Shown one piece after another: positions 35,301 through 50,300 of a stretch of 64,000 nucleotides of DNA. Below the pieces are notes generated by a model. It made no database searches, was not told the DNA's origin, and saw only the letters and a list, made by a program, of their open reading frames with translations. Both the position numbers and the translations under genes were made by a program. How positions within the stretch are numbered: position 1 is the first letter of the stretch; each line of letters opens with the position of its first letter. This stretch comes from Mimachlamys varia (taxonomy: Eukaryota; Mollusca; Bivalvia; Pectinida; Pectinidae), in the NCBI GenBank assembly GCA_947623455.1, contig OX392534.1, forward strand, positions 32,796,926 through 32,860,925, given 5' to 3'.

Positions 35301-38300
35301 CTTAAAGTTCATTTAAAAAAAGTCTCTCATATATGTTATAAAGGATCTGAATTAAACATGTATCTAGATTAAACCATCTCTGTTTTAAATATGCTTCTTG
35401 TTTTAAAGACTGTTTGAGGGAGCCAGTCACATATACAATATCTACCTTGATAAGGTTTCTTGATAACTGTTTGCCTTACACAAGTTTCTGGATTATAAAG
35501 TGTTTCCACTAAACAATATATAGAATTATGCAGATTTCTGGTTTTCACTTAGAAAAGGTTCAGATTTGAAAGTATAAAGTTTGAACAGGTTTTTTGTTTA
35601 AACATTATTCGGCCAAGACTAGGTGGGGTTTTTCTTTTATTCTTTTTCATTTCCACATCCTTTTACATCTAAATTTCACATCCAAAATGGCACCACAAAA
35701 CAAAAACACTGACGTATTCAGCGGTACACCAATCAGATATAATTGACATAAAAGTAGCTTGCTGTTATCAAACAGCATTTGTATCCAGTTGATTTCAATC
35801 CATTTAGCATGAAATCGATCAATTTTTCAGCGAGGGTACGCCATTATGATTATTATTACGAGCAGATTTTTATCTTCCAATTTGAGTACATATGTATTAC
35901 ACATAAAGGCCTGAAAACACCATCACACAGAGATACAATTTAATTTACGAGTCATATTTCTATAATTCTGGGATCAACCGAATACCAGTTGCCTGGGATC
36001 ACAAGACAACACGGTTTTGTGACAGACCGGGTAAAGACAAACGCTCTATAAAACTACATTTTTTCTCAAAGGTGATTTAACTTTAGTAGTCACAGGAGCC
36101 AAAAAAATAATCAAACACCTCCTGTTTGCCGAGATGAACTTCTCTCCCGAGCCCTGAGGGTACTGACGGCAGAAACTTTGAGGGATTACAGAAGAGTTTG
36201 AACGTTTTATCATTTCACTCCAGTGAAATTGGTATCTGAAGAATGCTAGCTAGATAATCTTTGAAGTCTTTGTAACGTACGGCCGAACAATTTTCTGAAG
36301 GTTTGATGCCTGTCCCAGCAGCCATGCCGTTTTTTAAGGCTCTTCACATTTCAATTTGAACAACAAAGTTTTTTCTTCATTATTTTTGTAATTTTACAGG
36401 ATTTTGGACAATTGTGTTCTCCAAGAGAAGTCTACAGCATCTGGGAGAAATTTCCTGAGATCACCAGTTGAAAGCTAATTGTCTGCCCAGACTCTATCCA
36501 GAAATTCCCTTTGAACGAGTCGCAGAAGCAAAACATTAATTCCAACGATTATCAGATGATTCAGAAGCAAACAATGGTTGGTACAACAGCTGGATACCGA
36601 AGTTTGTTCCAAGGCCGAACTCAAAAATCAGGACAATTCCCAAAACACACACACAAGACCTCAAATTGGAGATGACGTCTATCTCCTTCGACATGACTCA
36701 GCATGTTTTGTCTCCATTTGTGAACGTTGTCCCCGTATCGTAAGTCTCCCAGTTTGCCCTCCATCCACCATGCACTCACTCGTATCTACGGCAACCATGA
36801 CTCTTCTCAGTGGCTCCCTCTATGCTTGCTGTGGCTGCTGACAAATGGTTTTTAAATTAAGTTGCGATTGAAGTGTACTTAGGACGACATCACGAGATGC
36901 TGAATTGCATCACTCCTCAATATCCGGTTGTCCATTAAAGTGGTCGCCAAATAAAAACACTGGCCGATAAAAATGGCAGACACTGATTTTTTTTCAAAAT
37001 GTTGTTTATTCAATTGCAGAGAGATTTAAGGATCAGGTGATCAAACCAATGCTTAAGAGGCTTTCTCAACAGATACTCGACAACTCTAATCATTATCGGA
37101 CAACACAAATGTCTAAATACATATCAAACATCTGTTTTCATTATAATTCTTTTTGTCTATTAATGTAAATGTATATATTTTAGATATTTTTTATTCTCAT
37201 TTTAGTGATTTTTGAGTTGAAATTATTCCGCTTAAATAAGACTGCATCAATTACAGTTCTTCTATAACAGGTTTTGTGAGTGCACCTATCATCAATATGC
37301 TTATCTGTTCAAATTTGGTTATGTGCTGAAATTTGAATGCTCCAAAATAAGTACATTAAATATTTACAGTATTTACCAATTAAGAAACTGTTTAAGAAAT
37401 CACCCCTAGTTCAAGAAACATTCCTCTTTGTCAGAAGAATTTGTATTAGTTTCGTCCTGTATTTTTTGTTCCATCGATAACAGACATTTCATGTGTCAAA
37501 AAATAATATAAACATGCACTAAATTTGAACCCCCCCCCCCCCCTCAGAATCCTTTAAAGGTGTAGAAACTCTGCATTGATTTAAATTATTTCACTTAATG
37601 ACAGCACAATAAGACCCAAACACTTCCGATCTCTGTGTCTCTTATAAAGGCTGACAATATAGTTTTGCATCATAACTGAACAAGCGGCTTAGAAACTGTT
37701 CAAGACAGGATACAGTATAGTTCATGTATCTTTTTCTTTCCCAGCCTGAACACCTACATAGTTTTGCTTCATAAAAGACTCATCTTGAATCTTGTCGATG
37801 CATATATGCACTTTAATACTGCACAATAGAAAACCAATATCCTTGTAATCTCTTCCAGGTGGATTGACAATGTCTCTGCGGATATCTGCATTATTTTTCT
37901 TACAGAATTCATAACATTCCCTTTTCATTATGATGACAAATTGATTTCCGCGTAATTTCTGTTGATATGCAGTGTCAACTTTGATTTCCTTCAACAAGCG
38001 TCCTCGGCAACGGTTTGAAGCGCACCGTCAAAACGCGGCTCAAAAATGGAAATAAACCAATTCTATCGGCTAGGAAATCAAGCTTTCATTAATCATGTGT
38101 CCGAACAAACCACACGTAATGTAAATCTACTTTTTTTAATTTGGGATGTTTCAATAAAACAGTGCAAGATTACAGAAAATATCTGTGAGCCATGCTCAAG
38201 AAATGTGTAGGTTGCTGTTTATCAATTAACCCCAAACATCCAGTGATGAATTGTAAACATGTCAAACAGTCAGAGGAGTCTGATTTTCGATCTTGTCACA

Positions 38301-41300
38301 GGATAGAATCTTTACGTCATTTATCTTCTTAAAATTGACATGAAAGAAATTGATATCAGAATCTATAAGATTTTCGTGTTCTTCGTTTTCATAGGCATAT
38401 TTATATTTCAGAATAAATTGCCAGCATGCAGTCAATCTGTTTTCTTTGAAATTTGAAATATGATGTAATTGGACTGTTTTTTTCTTGAGATGTCAGTATT
38501 AAGTTGTCAGGCTAACCAGTCTATCAGTGTAGCGAAATGTAACTCCAGCCTTGAACTTAGATTTTTAAGGATTTAAAGAAATCTAGAAAGACACACATTT
38601 TGAATAAAGCAGAAAATAAATCAATAAAAAAATTTGCAAACTGTCATATTTTTTTTCTTCAAATTTATTTCTTATCTTGAACAGAGAATTTATTATTTTT
38701 GTATCCCTGGATTCCTGCAAATTCTATCCCATAATTTCTAAGCATTTGGAGAGTTTGATAACAAGAAAACCGTTTACCACATGAGCTCTCTGTGTGGAAT
38801 ATTTCAGTTAAAAAACAATCAGAGAATAGGGAAGAGATTGGCAGAAACCTCTTCAATACCAAGCTACGGAAATACTTGGACCCCCTGCTAGACAGGAACA
38901 ATCAGTGCCAATCATACACTGGTGAAATGGATTCTCCCGGAAACATTCCGGTACGTGAAACGGTTACGTAAAAATCCAATAGGAAGAAACAGTAGGCTTG
39001 TATCCTTATTGAGAAATACATTTTCAGACCCGTTAAAAGGAAGTCATCTTTTCTATAATGGTAACACAATAACGAGCATTATTTCAGTGGCACCTCTACA
39101 ATTAATGCCAGAAGAAAATCAATTTCGAACACATTACCATCGGAAATGTACTTAGAATATATCCGGAACATTATATTGATTTTATTTATTACGTACGACA
39201 CTAAAGAACTGATTAATGAGAAAAAATAAAGATTATTTTGTCATTGTATTCACTTGCACAATGTGTTATGTAAATATATTTGTTACAAATTTATCGGGAT
39301 CATAAAAATCTAGATAACCTTCAGACACTGCCATCTATGGAAACACAAGATTGTAATATATCTAGATAAGGATCGTAAATAATTTATTGGTGATGAAAAT
39401 CATAGAATGCTCACACAAACAACATTCTTAGTTACTGTAGATGTGCAAATTTTAGAGGTAAATTATTTTTGCACTTTCAATGTTTCAAATAATGCTCTTT
39501 AAATTATGACAGCACAAACTGCAGTTTGGTTTGAGAAATCCATCACATATATTTTCGGTACTATCAAAAATCAACACATTAACCCGTTAAACTTTCAAAG
39601 AAAACCTGAGTGCAAAAAAAAGAAGCATGTTGACAGCAGAGGAGAAAAAATAAAATTAACAAAAACAAAATTTTTAATAAGGTTTTGTTGATGAAGACAG
39701 ACAAAACTTGATGCTAAGCAGTGCTAAATCGGAGGCTGGAGATGTTATCATTCAACAAACTAACGTTTTGTCAATGTTAAAAGTTTATATCGTTATTTCC
39801 ATTAAAATGTCTCTGATTTCCATTACTTGATATGCATCTTGTCATTTTGCAACTTATTCCGTTAACAGACCTTATACATCTCAACGTTTTCTGTAAACAC
39901 ATCAAGCGTTTCCCCTCAACTTTTTCACTCCATCTCTGGAAATGTCACTCAACAATGTTAGGGCTTACGAGAATTTTTTTCTCCCCAACACCCTTGCAGA
40001 CATGATGTAACAGTCTAACACATGTATGGTATGTTGACGATGCACACCCTCAACATCTTCCAAAGCAAGCCTCAAGTAGAAATGACAGGATGTTACGCAG
40101 CCGACTGTGCCCGCCTGTGATAATGAGTAACATTTGACAAATTACGGGGGGTTCAAATCATATACATTGCACAAAAAACCCGGAGCTTCTAGCCGGGAGA
40201 AGAATAGCTTTCTGTAATTACAACACAAGGTAGTTCACAGATTACGTACTACGCAAGAAAAAAACTTTTTACACCAATCGTGAAAATCGTATCTATAATG
40301 CATCCTTTCCTGATGAATGAACACTGCTGTATTAGATGTGGTACATAATTTGGACCCATGACAACCAAATTACACAGGTTTTTCCCTGGTTTTAATTTTG
40401 ACCAAGCAACATTTTTGCAATTTTTCACCTTTGCGTGCTGACAATTACATTGCCATCTTGTACCTTAAGTCTTTCACACCTCACTTTTTCTCATGATTGC
40501 AAAATATTTTTGAAAACAGCAAGACCTGCAATGCTTAAAAACCGATATGGCTGGATAGTCAAGAAATGAACAGCATACAAGACCCTTTTAAAAAACAAAC
40601 ATACAGCTGTAGGTTTAAACAAATTTTAAATGCTTTTTTTTATAAATCAGTCGGTGATATCAAAAATGATTCATAATCTTATATAAGTTGGGAGTAAAAA
40701 ACATTTTTAATATAAAACTACATTTTGGAAACGTCATAACTCTCATCATCAAAGGATGTACACTGGCGTTTTTAAAGCTAGGGAGGCATTGGGCCCTGGG
40801 ACATCATGGTCAGGAACCAGAAGTGACGGGCTGTACATTTTTCAACTCATCCTTGCTTAGCAACAGGGATCCCACTTAGACTGAACCATGCTCCGAAAAA
40901 CGAATGGCTGGTTAGTTTCTTAATTTTTCTTCCCTTTTTTTTTCCACATTTCAGCTAAGCATTTGAAGTGAGTTAATATATAATTTTTTTCAATGTTTTC
41001 TTCGTAATTTATTGAATCGCCTTTTCTGTTTCAGATACATCTCTGACACTAGAAACAGTGATTTATACTACAGATCAGTGTTAGACTGTCATGCTCTGTA
41101 AACTGTGCTACTTGTACAGGATAGGGGGGTATAGGAGGGAGGGGGGAAGGAAGGGAGCCTAGATTCTTATCTAACAGTTCAGCATCAGCTGCTGCACTGC
41201 AACCTTTCTTACTATCCTTCTTCCTCCTTATCTCTTCTTCCTCCCATAGTTCCCCTCTGTGTCTTTTGTCTTTTTTTTTCAGGTCTGCTAATTCCACCTC

Positions 41301-44300
41301 CCCCCCCCCCCCCCCCCCCCCCCACTTCCCAAATTTTTTTTGTTTTTTTTTAAGTTAAAATTTTCACATATTTTTCATGAAAAATATGAATGAATGCACA
41401 TATGAAATAAGCAAACTGTCTTATTTTCTTCTCTTTCTTGTCCATATTTCATATCACTAGCTATCTCCAAACAACCTTCTGTTCATCCTGCTTCTTGAGA
41501 AAACTTCTTGTATCTTAAAGACTTAAATTTTTTCCCCAGCCTAGTCGTCTTTCTTCTCTCTCTCATGATTCCCCTTAAAATTGCCCCATTCCAGCGAAAA
41601 AAAAAAAAAAAAAATGCTTATACATTCAACATCAGTTTCCTATCAATATGAAAATCTATATTGCTGCTAAGCATTCGAGTGACAAGTTATCATTTTTGCC
41701 AGCCAGCTTCTGCCATTATGTTTTTAGCGAGATGATACCACGGGCTCTATACTGGTAGACAGATATACGCATGCTTTTATTATTTGTCTGTCAGTTCTGT
41801 CCACTTCTTGGAAGTATAACAAACATATGATTAGCTTCTCAATTACCCAAGCATTTCCCCGACTCTGATGATACGATACGGACGACAGAAAGATAAATTG
41901 ATCATTAGTAGTCAGCATCTTGATTGATGTTTTGACAGCCAAATGACCTAATGATAGTATTTTCCAGAAGTGGTTGCAAATTTTCTTATCATCATCTTGG
42001 ATACTTATCTGACGTGATGTGATGTGACAAAATGATTATGTCCCTTTTCAGCACTCTCTTGTTTTCAAAGTACGACTTGTTATTATTATGATGTTTTGAG
42101 TAGACAGAAAATCTCCATGACAAATAGTAGGTTGAGAAGGTGAAAACAATACATATAAACCAATATAACCCCAATGAAATAATAACATTTTATTGCTTTT
42201 CGCTCTAAAAGACCAATATTGTAATCCTTTTGCCATAGTAAACACTCCTCACCAAATGACATCTAAATCTGTAGAGAATTTGGGGTTTAAGTGTTATTCA
42301 TATAGCTAAGAAAGAGTGAGACAAAGTTATTAATAGCATGGAGATGAGAATAAACATTTTTTCTCACAATTTACCAAACCCTCCTTAACGAAAAAAAAAA
42401 TCATGGTTAAAATGATGTCTGTTCTCTAACGAATCTTCCTCCAAGCCATAATCAGGCTTGCCTAAAAACAAAACACAATTGGATGTTAAGTGTATTTCTG
42501 CTTTTTCCCAGATGCCGAAACACACTTTGGAGTGGAAACAGATGAGAAGACGACATAATGAATGTTGTTATTGAGTTCTACTCTTTTCTTTTCTGGATAA
42601 TTGCTGCGATTTCCCGCTTCCAAATGCTGAATATTTCATTGAGAACAAGATTACTACAGCAGCAAATTTTGTTAGGTTTCAAATTTGTTTCCCTTTTTCT
42701 ATGTTTTCCAATTGAGAAAAAATATTGAGGATTATCTTAACCAATGCTACAAAACACTTTCCTGGAGTCCACAGGTTAGGAACCCTTATGTAGAGAAAGT
42801 CCTGTACTTACTATACAGATCCACAGGTTAGGAACCCTAACGTAACAAAAGTCCTGTGGACTTCTCTTACAGAGTCCACAGTCTCGCACTTACAATTTTT
42901 CTTTCATTAGTTTCATTTGTGGAAATTGCAAACTTTTATGTTGCCAGGAAAAATAGACTTGATGCTGTAAAAAGTTTAGAGTTTTCTACAACTACAAAAA
43001 AATAGACTTTTATCCACGGAGAAACTTTAGCTTACAAACCCTTAAAGCTTGATGACATGCAGCACTGAGCTAACAGTCACGGGGAAGACCCATTTTCCTT
43101 ACACATTAGAACTGAGCGAGATATTTGATCCTCTAGCTCATTCAAATTATAGTTTATGAGCCCGCTTCCTTTTCTCCTAGAGTCTTTTTCATGCGTAAGA
43201 GAAATATTGTACTTTACGATGTCAACATCTGCTCTATTTCAATGAGAAACTAACGTTAGCGTAACATTACCTGTGAAATGATATTCTTTGGTGTAGAAAC
43301 AGACAGCTGTCATCTTAACATGTCACTGTGTTCTTATTTTGTCACTGGTCTTAAAAGACGTCTCTTAATGATGGTAACTGAGAATGATGCAGTTAAAATT
43401 ATAATGATTCACGATAAAGCTAGCCAAGCAATATGTTCCTGACACCGGAAAAGTCTTACTCTTTTAACACATTCACCCTTGCAGACACATTTGAACTCTT
43501 CCGACTCAAAGGTTGGAATAGTTCATTATAGAATTTCAGGGGAAAATGAGCAAATGCAATTCTCAACCACACAACAATTTTTAATAAAGGAAACATTTAA
43601 ACTTTCTGTGAAAGGAAATCAGAAAATTCTTTAGTTAATATCTTCTTCAAAGATTTTGTGAAAAAAAAATACTAAGTCTTTGAAGAAATCAGTGAAATTT
43701 TTCACTTAAAAGCTTTGTAAAAAAAAATCCAACAATTCTATGATGTTTTCAAGTCTTGTTACATTTGCATAAGCCTTCTGCCAAACAAACAATTTCAGTT
43801 TTTTATCAAACATCTTATAAGGACTGTTGTCTCTGTGAAAGGAAATCGGTGAAATATTTCATTGAGAATTTCATGTGAAATACATACTTTGTGAAAGAAA
43901 AGAGACAGCACAAAAATAAAATCAAAGATTTCATCAGGGTTTTGCAATATTGCTGAGTTTGCACTGTCAAACAATCTGTCATTTCTTGCCCAACGTCATA
44001 TTTCAGTTTTTTTGCATACAAAAATTTAACCACTTAATGTTTTTTTTATTATTTTCAAAATATCACCTCTAAAGAGGAAATTGTGCGGTCCATATGCGGC
44101 CTACTCTATCATGCCTAGACATCAGTAACACCAGACAAAACACCTTAGAAAGGTGTCATCAAATGACCCCTGACCTTGTGCATTATCACCTATAGACGGT
44201 TGACTACTGCGATTTCTCTGCCACAGAGTACAATCTACATGTACACAGACAGAGTAATGATTTATTTGCATGTTGGATCTATTTTAAAGTATCTAGTTTC

Positions 44301-47300
44301 AATTGACAAAATTGACACACATAAACCATGTATGTATATATATCATGTCTCCTATTCAAACAACATTTGACACCTGACATACATATAAAACACATCTGTT
44401 ACACAATTCAGCATTTGCTACTGGTGTCACTCTAAAGTCTTGTACATATATAGTCCTGTATGTTGATATGAAAACCACACACAACACAAAAGAACTATTT
44501 TCACTTGTATCTATAAAATTCCTCTACCAAATTCAAACATAAAATCAATTACCACTTCACAATGCTATGGGAAGATTACAGGTGCTTTCTTACTCTGTGA
44601 AAAAAATATCTTGAAATGTGTAATTCTTAAGAAATACCTTTACAATTCTGTAATCACAGTTGTGCAAATAATCCTTTTAACTTATAACAATATTAGTGCG
44701 GATTTAAAAGTTAAAGGGAGATCTATTTTAACACTGACCCAAACTTTAAACCACCCAGATTACAAATTGTGTCAGGGATTAAAATTAAAACGCCAAATGC
44801 CATAAGCATGTGTCAGCGAAGTGAAAATATTGGTTCCGTTAAAAGGAAAATTTTGTTCATGACCTATGTACTTAGAGCACTTGAGCCACAGAAATTGCGG
44901 AAGGGAAGGAATTTCAATAAAGTGGAATCTATACTCCGACATTGACATAAATTTTCAAACATGGGGAGACAATCCGATATGAAAACAAGGGAGATAACTA
45001 AGTGTAAAAATCACACAAAACTGTGACCCACATTGATCAAACAGTCTTGTTAAAGATAGTATTTACTCTTCTGTTAGTTAGCTTGTGTTAAGGCAACAAG
45101 TGATTCGTCCGAGATCAATACAATGGACAAACATCGAACAGGTGTACAGAGAGAATTCAGAGTAGTCTGCCCCTTATCTGTTTACCAAAGGAACCAAAAG
45201 CATGTTCCGGGAATGTAAAACAAACATAGAAGTAAACACTGTGAGATAACAGAAACTCGGAGCCATCTGTCAAGACTCCCGCAGGTCATAAGGTCAACAT
45301 TCAATCTTAGCGGAAATAAGCCTTTTACGGAAATATTTTTTGTACAGACTTAAAAAGAATTTCAAAGATGTATCCTGATTAAAAAAAATAAAAAAATAGA
45401 AAAATACAGTAGTAGGTAAGGAAAATTGCTTTTCAAATTGTAAACAAAATTTTACAGTATCACTTGGCACATCTCAATTTCTGCTTCCACACCATTCAAT
45501 TGCAATAGCAAAGAGTGTGACCTTTTCATCCCTATGCAGCACTTAAATAGTCCACAAGTTATTTTTGGGTGATAAGCATTCAATTAGCGTGATGAGAAAG
45601 ATTCATTTCAAAGCCGAAATGTACCATCTTTCACACTCTCGCTGACAAAACACTTGAGGACACTTCAACTTAATGCAACGAAGAGTCTTTTAGAGTCATT
45701 AAGGTAGACAAGCTTATTACCGACTCTGATTTAGTCAGAGTTCCCTTTGATCTAAATAATGTCCGAAATGTTTCTTAAATTTTTACTGAAGTCTTTCAGT
45801 CTTTCGGACATATCTTGTCATATGTATACTATTTATCTTGAAGTCCTAAAGTCTGTCTTTTACCCAGTATGTATCACTATCAAATATAGTGGAAAAGAGT
45901 TCATATACTAATTTATCATTGTCCAGTTTTTTGGTCATTTGAAAAACCTTTAACCATTGGCTGCAGGAGTCTTGGACAATATTCCATTCTACTGGACTAG
46001 ATTTCATCTTCCCTGTTGTCTGGGATACTCGACACATTATTTTGTTCTCAGTTATTCCATAAAAAGAAACTTAAGAAAATACATATTTTTAACCCATTCA
46101 CCCCAGAAATTTCATAAAGAACTTTTCTGTTTTTTGAATTTGGAGGGTAATTCAAAATGGTGTCTTCAAGGGTGTATGAAATAATTCAGGGAGGCCATCA
46201 AAAGAGATCAACTTACGCTTTGATAAAATTCATTCAAACATAAAGAAAAAGACACAAGTCAAAGTACACTTGTCTTACAGTGTTAATCTTTTGAACTAAA
46301 TATTGTACAATGAATTGAACAAACGGGACAATACTCGGTCCTAACCCCTGACTAATACCAGGACGGGGTCAATTGCATTAGCGCCCTCTATGGCAGTTAG
46401 AGGTGATGATCTGATATCTGTAACGATGGAGATTTTTAACGTTTTTGGTCAAACTTTGAAGCCTTAAAATCTGCTGGAATCCCACAGAGCTGTATCCCTT
46501 TAACATTCTGTGGGAAAACAGCTTACAGTTTTGGGACCCCCTCGGAACAGATGACCGGTCACTGTACCATAGAATACAGCCGCCATGTTTGTTACCCTTC
46601 AAACAGAAAGTATGAATGAAAATACTTGCATACCTATAAGACTTGTAAATAAATTTACATAATATCAGATAAATTATAACACTTATTCCAATCTGACCCA
46701 TATAGGTATACGTAACAAATTATGAATATTTTCCTCCAAAATCGTGGAACATTTTTCAGAAATTAATCAATCCATTTAAATGGTTCTTGTTATTCTAAGT
46801 AGGGTTTTCTCTATCAGCAATTTTTATTAACCCTTATAATCTGAGGAGGTACATGAACACCTTGAAGTGCCGAAAAACATTATCGTTGTCAAATTCTGAT
46901 GTTCAATCACTGGTACGATAAAGGAAGTGTTTGAGTAGATAATCTCAAGTCCGTGCTGAGTGTTACAAAATTGTTATTTGTACTATAGGTAGATACCTAA
47001 TCTTTGGTACACACTTTTAACTCAAACAAATTCATCAGCAATATTGAGTACAAGAAAATATCAACATAGTAGTTGTTCAGACGCTCGAAGATTTACTCTT
47101 TAACACGGAGCAAGAGATGCTGAAGTGATGGTGGGGTGTCCGGGTTTCTGGGTGGTTGACCTCTTTATTTTCAAATTTATTCTTCAGGTGCTTTAGCACT
47201 TTTAATTAGGCAGACATTAATTTTTTACGTTATCCTCAATGGTATGTTGTATATGACATGGCTACAAAGTAGCCATATTGTTTGGCTCTCAAACTCCTAA

Positions 47301-50300
47301 TATTTCTCTAGTTTAGACAAACAAGGTCGAGTAGTAGCCAAAACACACACCGCTATTGACAGACAGTGTTTGTACCTTATAGCGATACAGTATCAAGGCA
47401 TTGGAAAATTCAACCACAATGTTTACGTTCACGTTCGCCTTTCTATGGTCCGATTTGCCTCTGGTTTAGTGCCAATCTGTGCCTAACTTCTAAACCACTG
47501 ATAATGTCCCGTTCAACTGAATTATTGAAATTGATTTTGAAAAGAATGTTTCCTTCTATGAAATTTGACTACATGACTTCTATGCAGTACAAGTATGTTT
47601 TTCATCCAGTACATGAAACTTATCCACAAACACTTGACCGACTCTGGAGACCATGCAAGCAAACGATTAAAGAAAATACTTTTAAAACCACAATCTGACT
47701 GAACTGCTATAAACCAAACAGTCTATATGACAGGCGTATGAAACGCCTGGGTGGTACATCTCTCTGGTCCCGATCATCTGCCTTCTTGTAAAAATTATGA
47801 TGCATTTTCATCATAATTACATGTCTACCATTATATAGCCCCCCTGTGTCTTAGCGTTTCTACGGTTACAAACGATTATCAATCCCTGCACCACCCATTC
47901 TTTAATACACGCACCTGTAGGTTGTTCGCCCAAAGCTTAGTTAGTTCACAATGTAAAACATAAAGAGAAAAAAGTTTCAATAAAAGAGTTGCATTAATGT
48001 TTTGTACATTTAAATCACTAATATAACGAAGGTTATTGCAATGATTTTGTGCACAGCTAGATAATTAATAAAAATTGTGAAAACTATTACAGAAAATGTG
48101 TTGCACTCTCCCAAAGTTTACCAAGCCCCTGAAAGACATAACTTGCACTGGTTGCCTGGTAAAAACCTACGTGTATGAATTAATGCTAATTCCTGGCTGA
48201 TTTACAGAACTTGAAACATAAAGACTCCTTTATTTCTGATGGATAAGAGTACTGACAAAACGGCCATATTGGTTCTGGCAGTAGCGGTTGGCATAAGTCA
48301 AAATGTTTAGCATCTTGTTTTAAACTCCTGGCCTTCCACCTCTTAGGCTTACGGCACAGATGGAGCCGTTATGCAGATGATGGCTCACCTCCAAACAGGA
48401 GAGTTCCTATCTTTGACAGGTTATTTTCAAGAAAAATATGTAACAGCCACCTCCAACATTGAAGAGTTAGACATAGACTGATTCTTCCTGATCATAGAGG
48501 CAAAATAAAAATCTACAGTAAAAACAATGTTCACAAAATATTACATCTAGTTTACACAAATATTCATCATTAAAAGCCCATTAGTAATGCGATATCAAAT
48601 TGTCATTAACTCATTATTTTCCAGAAGAGTAATAAAAACTTCAAACAGGCATTCAGTTTATTTTTGAACAGTAAAATGACTGTTAGCCTTAAATTTCTAT
48701 CCATATCACACAACATCTCATTTCTTTCCAATGAACGCCACAACAAATGACATTTCAGGTTTGTGTCTAGTCCGATACCATTTTCTATAAACGGACAGAT
48801 GTTTCAAGCATCGCAGTTTCACAGCATCTTTCTGTTACTGCTGATGATTGCCCTCCCGATCAGCAACAAGTTCCACTCCAATTATTTAGTATTCAGATAA
48901 TAATTATGTAGGACTGATCAAAATTCGGATAAAATTCAGTTGTTATATTTTTTCGTAATGCTTACGGTACTAACCTCACTTCTGTGTGAGTTTTTCTTCC
49001 TGAATGTTAGTTGGTTGTCACAAAAACCAACCAATTCTCTCCGATTGAAGTTTTAATTATTACATGATGATAAAGAACACTTGTGTTGAAAAAAACAACA
49101 AATGTAAATGTTTATACCAAATGAAACTTTTTAAATCGGAGTTTCGAGGTTTTATTGTAGTAAAACAAGAGAGCTTATTTCAACAGTAGATGTTGCATCG
49201 TTTGTTTCAGTCAATCACACCAAGCTCTATAAATACCGCCATTGAGAGCAGTCAAGTAATTTTAAAGGTGCCAGAAAATTCTGGCTACGTACACTCCATT
49301 CACAAGTTTGATTAAAGGAGACAAAGTAACAAGGGCAAGATACATTTCTCCGAGTCAAAAGGAGGAAAGAAGGATGCGGAACATCCAGGAACGATATACT
49401 CCCACAGATCATAATCATTACACACATAATACACCTTTACAAGATATAACAAACGGAAACTTGTGTGGCAAATTGCCTAACAAACATCACTTAGCCACAT
49501 AATGGCCTGAAAACAACAGTAGATGATCTGGTTTTCATATTACAGAAATGTGTAGAACGCTACTTAACTAATTACTGTTTTCGGATCAGTAACGAGTAAA
49601 ACATTTATTTTTCTTAAAGGAAATCATTTTATTGTTATTTTATCAACAAAAAATTCCATCAACTAAAAGTTTTGAAATTTTCACACGTCATACACTGCCA
49701 TATTGAGATTAGCTGATGACACAATTTTCATACATCCCACACTGCCGTTATCAGAATAGCAAACTCAATTTGTTTTGATTATGAAAATCAAAAGAATTCT
49801 GCTAATTTGTCACAAAGTTTAATATAGACTAGAGACTAAGTCCTGTGTCAGTGCCAGCTTCATGTAATTATTGTCAACATTAATTGATAAATAGAATATC
49901 AAACTTGTGTTATTTAAATATCAAATCCTTCAACTATGAAGATAAGAGCCCCATCAAGCAAGAAAACTTGCTGAATTGCATAGGATCTTTTTAATCTGTG
50001 ATAACTTTTGTAATTCACCATTTACAGAATAAAAATGTTTCCAATGTAATTATAATCACAACATTTAAATATCATAACTTATAAATTTCATCTTTATTAT
50101 TCATTATTACTGTCATACATTGTACATACCACAATTTTTCACCCCTTTTATATTTGAATACATAATTTCGTAACAGTTCCAACTGAGAGTTATCCACCCT
50201 TGTAATTACACACAACCCATTCCACACAGGAATTTAACCTTTCGTAATGATTATCACACATAATTCTAACACAACGTCTGTTTCAGTGTTAATTAATGAA

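Noticed and set aside
36578..36841. 87-codon Cys-containing open frame
   Set aside because: Cysteines show no metal-binding spacing and there is no supporting context.
47366..47698. 110-codon plus-strand open frame in the Prickle intron
   Set aside because: No domain, no coding bias visible, no supporting splice or promoter signals.
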